Program-made: the position numbers and the translations under genes | Part shown: positions 59,157-64,000 of the stretch, piece after piece | Layout of the letters: each line of letters begins with the position of its first letter | Position numbering within the stretch: position 1 is the stretch's first letter | Notes under the pieces: model-generated | Told to the model about the DNA's origin: nothing | Seen by the model: the letters and a program-made list of their open reading frames with translations, nothing else | Databases searched by the model: none | From: Pseudomonas resinovorans NBRC 106553 | GTDB taxonomy: Bacteria; Pseudomonadota; Gammaproteobacteria; Pseudomonadales; Pseudomonadaceae | Direction of reading: 5' to 3' | DNA length: 64,000 bases | NCBI RefSeq assembly: GCF_000412695.1 | Contig: NC_021499.1 | Location: 5,208,001 to 5,272,000 of the forward strand

Positions 59157-60322
59157 TGCCCGCACGCAACATCCTGGTGATCCACGCACGCAGGCACTCC
59201 CTGCGCTTCGCCCTGGTCAACGAGGCCCATAGCCAGTTCATCCTCCAGGGCATGGCCGACGGCCTCGGCAGCCGCAACGCCGAGCTGCGCTGGCAGCGCG
59301 GCGGCGACAAGGACAGCCTGATGATCCCCAACGCCGACCACCGTTCCGCGCTGTCCCAGTTGCTGCCCATCGTCCAGGGCGCCGCCGGCGGCAAGCTCCA
59401 CGGCGTGGGCCACCATGTGCTGCACGGCGGCGAGCTGTTCAACTCCGCCTGCCGCCTGGACGCCCAGGTGATCCGTCGCCTGCAGGCCTTGGTGCCGCTG
59501 GCGCCGCAGCAGATGCCCGCCAGCCTGGTGGGCATCGACGCCGCCATGCACCTCTTGCCCGGCCTGCCCCATGTGGCGGTGTTCGACACCGCCTTCCACC
59601 AGAGCATGCCCGAGCACGTGTACCGCCTCGCCCTGCCGGATTCCGTCTATCGCGACCACGGCCTGCGCCGCTACGCCTTCCACGGCAACAGCCACCGCTA
59701 CGTCAGCCGCCGCGCCGCCGAACTCGCCGGGCTCGCCCTTGGCGACAGTTGCTGGCTCTCGGCCCACGTCGGCGAGCACAGCTCGGGCTGTGCCATCGTC
59801 AACGGCCAGAGCCGCGACGCCAGCATGAACCTGGTGATGGCCACCCGCTGCGGCGACATCGACCCGCACCTCTATACCCAGCTGCACCGCAGCCTCGGCT
59901 GGAGCCTGGAAAAGATCGACCAGGTGCTGCGCCAGGAAAGCGGCCTGCTCGGCCTCTCGGAACTGGCCGGCGACCTGCGCTCCCTGGAGCAGGCCCGCGA
60001 CCAGGGCCACGCCGGCGCCACCCTGGCCATCGAGGTGTTCTGCTACCGCCTGGCCAAGACCCTGGCCGCCGTGGGCTGCGCCCTGCCGCAGCTGGACGGG
60101 CTGATCTTCACCGGCGAGATCGGCGAGAATTCGCCCCTGGTGCGCAGCCGCACGGTGGACCACCTCAAGCTGCTCAACCTGGCCATCGACCGCGAGGCCA
60201 ACGCCCGCTGCGTGCGCGGCATCGCCGGCGCCATCCACCAGCGCGGCCATCCGCGTGTGCTGGTGGTGCCGACCAACGAAGAACGCCAGATCGCCTTCGA
60301 CACCCTGGCCCTGCTCGCCTGA
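59156..60322 (+). CDS. ackA: Acetate kinase homologue with degenerate active site
   Basis: Homologous over its full length (388 aa) to acetate kinase, which interconverts acetyl phosphate and acetate. However, many invariant residues are changed. The NxGSSSxK loop reads HARRHSLR (Asn7 of the Methanosarcina enzyme is His10); the Arg91 motif GHRVVHGG is GHHVLHGG; His123 is Gln119; HLGNG is HVGEH, followed by loss of the GLTPLEG loop; TGGIGEN is TGEIGEN. Asp144, His176, Arg231 and the final PTNEE are kept. The frame is open and codon use is normal. It is coupled to DUF3565 and followed by pta. It is probably a pseudo-enzyme or has a new role. Confidence 0.9.
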   Translation: MPARNILVIHARRHSLRFALVNEAHSQFILQGMADGLGSRNAELRWQRGGDKDSLMIPNADHRSALSQLLPIVQGAAGGKLHGVGHHVLHGGELFNSACRLDAQVIRRLQALVPLAPQQMPASLVGIDAAMHLLPGLPHVAVFDTAFHQSMPEHVYRLALPDSVYRDHGLRRYAFHGNSHRYVSRRAAELAGLALGDSCWLSAHVGEHSSGCAIVNGQSRDASMNLVMATRCGDIDPHLYTQLHRSLGWSLEKIDQVLRQESGLLGLSELAGDLRSLEQARDQGHAGATLAIEVFCYRLAKTLAAVGCALPQLDGLIFTGEIGENSPLVRSRTVDHLKLLNLAIDREANARCVRGIAGAIHQRGHPRVLVVPTNEERQIAFDTLALLA

Positions 60323-60344
60323 ACCGCCCTCGCCAAGGAGCCCC

Positions 60345-62390
60345 ATGCACTGTTTTTTCATCGCCCCGACCGGCTTCGGTGTCGGCCTCACGTCCACCAG
60401 CCTCGGTCTGGTGCGCGCCCTGGAACTGGCCGGCCTGCAGGTCGGTTTCCTCAAGCCCGTGGCCCAACCGCACCCCGGTGACCTCGGCCCGGAGCGCTCC
60501 ACCGAACTGGTGGCCCGGACCCACGGCCTGCGGCCACCGGCGCCCCTGGCCCAGTCCCAGGTGGAGCGGATGCTCGCCGATGGCCAACTGGACGAGCTGC
60601 TGGAGGAGATCACCGGCCTGTTCCGCCAGGCCGCCCAGGGCAAGGACGTGGTGATAGTCGAAGGCATGGTGCCGACCCGTCACGCCAGCTACGCCGCGCG
60701 CATCAACTTCCACCTGTCCAAGAGCCTGGATGCCGACGTGATCCTGGTGTCGGCGCCGGAGGACGAGAGCCTTTCCGAGCTGTCCGACCGCCTGGAGATC
60801 CAGGCCCAGCAGTTCGGCGGCCCGCGCGACCCGAAGGTGCTCGGGGTGATCCTCAACAAGGTGCGCGACCCTGACTTCGTGCGCCGCCTCAAGGAGCAAT
60901 CGCCGCTGCTGCGTGGCGACGATTTCCGCCTGCTCGGCAGTGTGCCCTGGCTGGACGAGCTGAACGCGCCACGCACCCGCGACGTCGCCGACCTGCTGGA
61001 CGCCCAGGTGATCAACGCCGGCGACTACGACCAGCGCCGGGTCCAGAAGATCGTGGTGTGCGCGCGCACAGTGCCCAACACCGTGCAGCAGCTGGGCCCC
61101 GGCGTGCTGGTGGTGACCCCGGGCGACCGGGACGACATCATCCTCGCCGCCAGCCTGGCCTCCATGAACGGCGTACCGCTGGCCGGCCTGCTGCTATCCA
61201 GCGATATCCAGCCCGACCCGCGCACCCTGGAACTCTGCCGTGGCGCCCTGCAGGGTGGCCTGCCGGTGCTGAGCGTGGCCACCGGCACCTACGACACCGC
61301 CACCAACCTGAACCGGATGAACAACGAGATCCCGGTGGACGACCGCGAACGCGCGGAGAAGGTCACCGAGTTCGTCGCCCGCAACCTCGACCTGGACTGG
61401 CTGCGCGCCCGTAGCGGGGCCCCCAGCGCCGCGCGGCGCCTGTCGCCACCGGCCTTCCGCCACCGACTGATCCAGCAGGCCCAGCGCGCCGGCAAGCGCA
61501 TCGTCCTGCCTGAGGGCAGCGAGCCGCGCACCGTGCAGGCGGCGGCCGCCTGCCAGGCGCGGGGCATCGCCCAGTGCGTGTTGCTGGCCAAGCCCGAGGA
61601 GGTGCATGCGGTGGCCCGCGCCCAGGGCATCGAGCTGCCCAGCGGCCTGGAAATCCTCGACCCGGACCGGGTCCGCGAACGCTATGTGCAGCCCATGGTG
61701 GAACTGCGCCAGAACAAGAGCCTCAACGCCCCCATGGCCGCCGCGCAGTTGGAGGACAACGTCCTGCTCGGCACCATGATGCTGGCCCTGGACGAAGTGG
61801 ACGGCCTGGTTTCCGGCGCCATCCACCCCACCGCCAACACCATTCGCCCGGCACTGCAGCTGATCAAGTCGGCGCCGGGCTACCGCATCGCCTCATCGGT
61901 CTACCTGATGCTGCTGCCCGAGCAGGTGGTGGTCTATGGCGACTGCGCGGTGAACCCCGATCCCGATGCCAGCGACCTGGCGGAAATCGCCCTGCAGAGC
62001 GCCGACTCGGCCCAGGCCCTGGGGATAGTCCCGCAGGTGGCGCTGATCAGCGATTCCGGCACGGCGGCGGAGCAGGCCAAGGTCCGCGCCGCCACCGACC
62101 TGGTCCGCGCGGCGCGCCCCGACCTGCCCATCGAAGGCCCGCTCAGCCATGCCGACGCCGCCCGGGATGGCCGCACCACGGTATTCGTCTTCCCTGACCT
62201 GGCCGCAGGGGATTCGGCCTACAAGGCGGTTCAGCAAGGCACCCAGGCGGCCAGCGGCGGCCTGATGCTGCAGGGCCTGCGCAAGCCGGTGAACGACCTG
62301 CCGCGCAACGTGGCGGTGGACGACATCATCCACACCATCGCCCTGACGGCGATCCAGGCGGCTTGTGCCGACACGGACCAAGGAGCCTAG
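60345..62390 (+). CDS. pta: Phosphate acetyltransferase homologue, altered active-site loops
   Basis: A long-form phosphate acetyltransferase homologue of 681 aa, somewhat shorter than the usual 700+. The N-terminal P-loop-like domain is FIAPTGFGVGLTSTSLGL, the middle is a DRTGG domain, and the C-terminal catalytic domain starts near RIVLPEGSEPRTVQAAAAC. In the latter the highly conserved SYSTGxSGxG loop is reduced to SDSGTAAEQ (about residue 568), and about 13 residues before the TVFVFPDL segment are missing (about 600). IHTTANT reads IHPTANT. These lesions parallel those of ackA. AAGGAG precedes the ATG. The last eight codons are repeated downstream in a 211-base tandem repeat. Confidence 0.9.
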   Translation: MHCFFIAPTGFGVGLTSTSLGLVRALELAGLQVGFLKPVAQPHPGDLGPERSTELVARTHGLRPPAPLAQSQVERMLADGQLDELLEEITGLFRQAAQGKDVVIVEGMVPTRHASYAARINFHLSKSLDADVILVSAPEDESLSELSDRLEIQAQQFGGPRDPKVLGVILNKVRDPDFVRRLKEQSPLLRGDDFRLLGSVPWLDELNAPRTRDVADLLDAQVINAGDYDQRRVQKIVVCARTVPNTVQQLGPGVLVVTPGDRDDIILAASLASMNGVPLAGLLLSSDIQPDPRTLELCRGALQGGLPVLSVATGTYDTATNLNRMNNEIPVDDRERAEKVTEFVARNLDLDWLRARSGAPSAARRLSPPAFRHRLIQQAQRAGKRIVLPEGSEPRTVQAAAACQARGIAQCVLLAKPEEVHAVARAQGIELPSGLEILDPDRVRERYVQPMVELRQNKSLNAPMAAAQLEDNVLLGTMMLALDEVDGLVSGAIHPTANTIRPALQLIKSAPGYRIASSVYLMLLPEQVVVYGDCAVNPDPDASDLAEIALQSADSAQALGIVPQVALISDSGTAAEQAKVRAATDLVRAARPDLPIEGPLSHADAARDGRTTVFVFPDLAAGDSAYKAVQQGTQAASGGLMLQGLRKPVNDLPRNVAVDDIIHTIALTAIQAACADTDQGA

Positions 62391-62930
62391 CCTTCCAGGT
62401 AGGGGCGAATTCATTCGCCAAGGGCAGCGCAGCTGCCCCGAAACCTCGAACGGCAGACCTTCGGCCTGCTTGGCGAATGAATTCGCCCCTACAGAGAGCC
62501 GCCGGCAGCAGGTAGCCTGGATGAAATCCAGGGAAGGCCCGCCACGGTTCCCGGATTGCATCCGGGCTACGGCCTGCGCCGACACGGACCAAGGAGCCTA
62601 GCTTTCCAGGTAGGGGCGAATTCATTCGCCAAGGGCAGCGCAGCTGCCCCGAAACCTCGAACGGCAGACCTTCGGCCTGCTTGGCGAATGAATTCGCCCC
62701 TACAGAGAGCCGCCGGCAGCAGGTAGCCTGGATGAAATCCAGGGAAGGCCCGCCACGGTTCCCGGATTGCATCCGGGCTACGGCCTGCGCCGACACGGAC
62801 CAAGGAGCCTAGCTTTCCAGGTAGGGGCGAATTCATTCGCCAAGGGCAGCGCAGCTGCCCCGAAACCTCGAACGGCAGACCTGCGGCCTGCTTGGCGAAT
62901 GAATTCGCCCCTACAGAGAGCCGCCGGCAG
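62367..62930. repeat. 211-bp tandem repeat (2.7 copies) that includes the pta 3' end
   Basis: Units run 62367-62577, 62578-62788 and 62789-62930 (truncated). Each starts with the last 24 bases of pta (GCCGACACGGACCAAGGAGC then CTAG) and holds a 95-base REP palindrome (GTAGGGGCGAATTCATTCGCC...). The first two also hold a second palindrome (GTAGCCTGGATG.../CCCGGATTGCATCCGGGCTAC). The copies are nearly identical (C/T at 62392, T/G at 62882), so the duplication is recent. No gene lies here. Confidence 0.92.
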
Positions 62931-63081
62931 CCTCATCCGAGACCCACCAGTCACCCTTCGCGCTTGCAGTCCAGTGAACAACCGTTAACCTTTGCCACCA
63001 TTCTGCCCGCAGTCATGGAAGTCCGCGGGCCCGTCCATAACGCGGTGGCCAAGACCACCCACGGTGAGGCTCCACCCTTCC

Positions 63082-63987
63082 ATGCTCAGCTTTATCCCCT
63101 CCCCCCTGCGCGGCGCCCTGGCGGCGCTGCTGCTGACCCTGAACACACTGCTGTGCTGCATCCCGCTGTTCGCCGCGACGCTGCTCAAGCTGCTGTTGCC
63201 CTTCTCGTTCGCCCGCCGTCCGCTGAACTGGGTCACCACGTCCATCGCCGAGGGCTGGATCAGCGGCAACAAGCTGTGGATGCGCCTGGTGCGCGACACC
63301 CAGTGGGACGTGCAGGGCCTGGAAGGGCTGGACTACCAGCACAGCTACCTGGTGACCAGTAACCACCAGAGCTGGGTGGACATTCTGGTGCTGCAATACC
63401 AGCTCAACCGCCGCATCCGCCTGCTGCGTTTCTTCCTCAAGCAGGAGCTGATCTGGGTCCCGGTGATCGGCCTGTGCTGGTGGGCGCTGGATTTCCCCTT
63501 CATGAAGCGCTACTCCAAGGCCTACCTGGCCAAGCACCCGGAGAAGAAAGGCAAGGACCTCGAGACCACCCGCCGCACCTGCGCCAAGTTCCGCAACAAC
63601 CCGGTGGGTATCTTCAATTTCCTCGAAGGCACCCGCTTCACCCGGGCCAAGCACGATGAACAGGGCTCGCCCTTCAAGCACCTGCTCAAGCCCAAGGCCG
63701 GCGGTATCGCCTTCGTGCTGGACGCCATGGGCGAACAGATGGAGTCGCTGGTCAACGTCACCATCCACTACCCCGATGGCAACCCGAGCTTCTGGACCCT
63801 GCTCTCCGGCCAGCTGCGCCAGGTGGTGGTGCGCGTCGAGGAGCTGGAGATTCCCCGCGAGTTCATCGGTCGCAACTACGACCAGGACGCCGACTACCGC
63901 CTGGCCTTCCAGCAGTGGGTCAACGCTCTCTGGGAAGCCAAGGACGCCCAGTTGATCGAACTGCACCGGCAGTTTCCGCCAGCCTGA
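63082..63987 (+). CDS. Lysophospholipid acyltransferase (YihG/PlsC family)
   Basis: A membrane-bound 1-acyl-glycerol-3-phosphate acyltransferase homologue of 301 aa. The N-terminal helix is GALAALLLTLNTLLCCIPLFAATLLKLLLP. The NHxxxxD motif is SNHQSWVDI, and the EGTR motif is FNFLEGTRFTRAKH. The KxxExxxxP region FFLKQELIWVPVIG also fits. It follows the ackA-pta block, as in P. aeruginosa. The ATG giving MLSFIPSPLRG is preferred over the longer frame, which runs into repeat DNA. Confidence 0.9.
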   Translation: MLSFIPSPLRGALAALLLTLNTLLCCIPLFAATLLKLLLPFSFARRPLNWVTTSIAEGWISGNKLWMRLVRDTQWDVQGLEGLDYQHSYLVTSNHQSWVDILVLQYQLNRRIRLLRFFLKQELIWVPVIGLCWWALDFPFMKRYSKAYLAKHPEKKGKDLETTRRTCAKFRNNPVGIFNFLEGTRFTRAKHDEQGSPFKHLLKPKAGGIAFVLDAMGEQMESLVNVTIHYPDGNPSFWTLLSGQLRQVVVRVEELEIPREFIGRNYDQDADYRLAFQQWVNALWEAKDAQLIELHRQFPPA

Positions 63988-64000
63988 GCCGTAGCTCGAG

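Noticed and set aside
62365-62981. CRISPR array or real small proteins in the 62.4-62.9 kb repeats
   Set aside because: Repeat units are 211 bases in direct tandem without unique spacers; the ORFs translate REP palindromes.

Overview
The window is GC-rich, densely coding chromosomal DNA from a Pseudomonas-type gammaproteobacterium. An OprD-family porin, PotFGHI-like amine transporters, a leucine dehydrogenase/branched-chain 2-oxoacid dehydrogenase operon, a DUF1329/DUF1302 pair next to a MalT-like LuxR regulator, the folM-folE-folX set, a short LOV photoreceptor, and a glutathione peroxidase-slyD-ackA-pta-acyltransferase run are all familiar Pseudomonas neighbourhoods. Intergenic DNA is full of Pseudomonas-style REP palindromes. 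The exact species cannot be read from the sequence. No rRNA, tRNA, prophage or CRISPR array was recognised.

Region 1 (1-20 kb) is an amine-catabolism island. A Rieske oxygenase and an OprD porin diverge from a long operon: acyl-CoA dehydrogenase, Pot-type ABC importer, class-III aminotransferase, aldehyde dehydrogenase, NDP-forming acyl-CoA ligase and an EamA exporter. A BetI-like TetR gene, a PotF-like binding protein and an XRE-cupin regulator follow on the minus strand. Then come a trimethylamine/histamine-dehydrogenase-like flavoenzyme, a cupin and a second PotF-like protein. A CGTTCAAT-type half-site recurs in the three intergenic regions that drive these units and is a candidate operator for the TetR protein. 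The set of enzymes suggests uptake of an amine, oxidative deamination to an acid, CoA activation and beta-oxidation-like dehydrogenation. The substrate is unknown.

Region 2 (20-35 kb) holds leucine dehydrogenase with E1alpha, E1beta and E2 of a branched-chain dehydrogenase, a SirB1-like protein, the LuxR-DUF1329-DUF1302 block, an AraC protein with an NTF2-like front domain, and a gamma-glutamylputrescine-oxidase-like enzyme with its cupin. Region 3 (35-43 kb) has an enoyl-CoA hydratase, an intact ISL3-family insertion sequence with 8-bp target duplication, an SDR, an alpha/beta hydrolase, a class II aldolase and lrgAB with a LysR regulator. Region 4 (43-52 kb) combines a LOV protein and a cobalamin-less LitR-type MerR regulator with the tetrahydromonapterin genes, then DUF1244, hopJ, trxB and cysZ. 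Region 5 (52-64 kb) has a secreted amidohydrolase, an AT-rich patch, a glycosyltransferase behind tandem Pho-box-like repeats, an old-yellow-enzyme/TetR pair sharing an operator, and the GPx-slyD-ackA-pta-acyltransferase block.

The points most worth a second look are these. (1) A dispersed ~380-bp element occurs twice, and its hairpins show compensatory base changes, so it is probably a structured RNA or DNA family rather than protein-coding. (2) ackA and pta have open frames but have lost many catalytic residues. (3) The 3' end of pta is caught up in a 211-bp tandem repeat. (4) The amine island appears to have a shared operator. (5) There is a putative light-response module beside the pterin genes. 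(6) A strong intrinsic terminator lies in the trxB leader.
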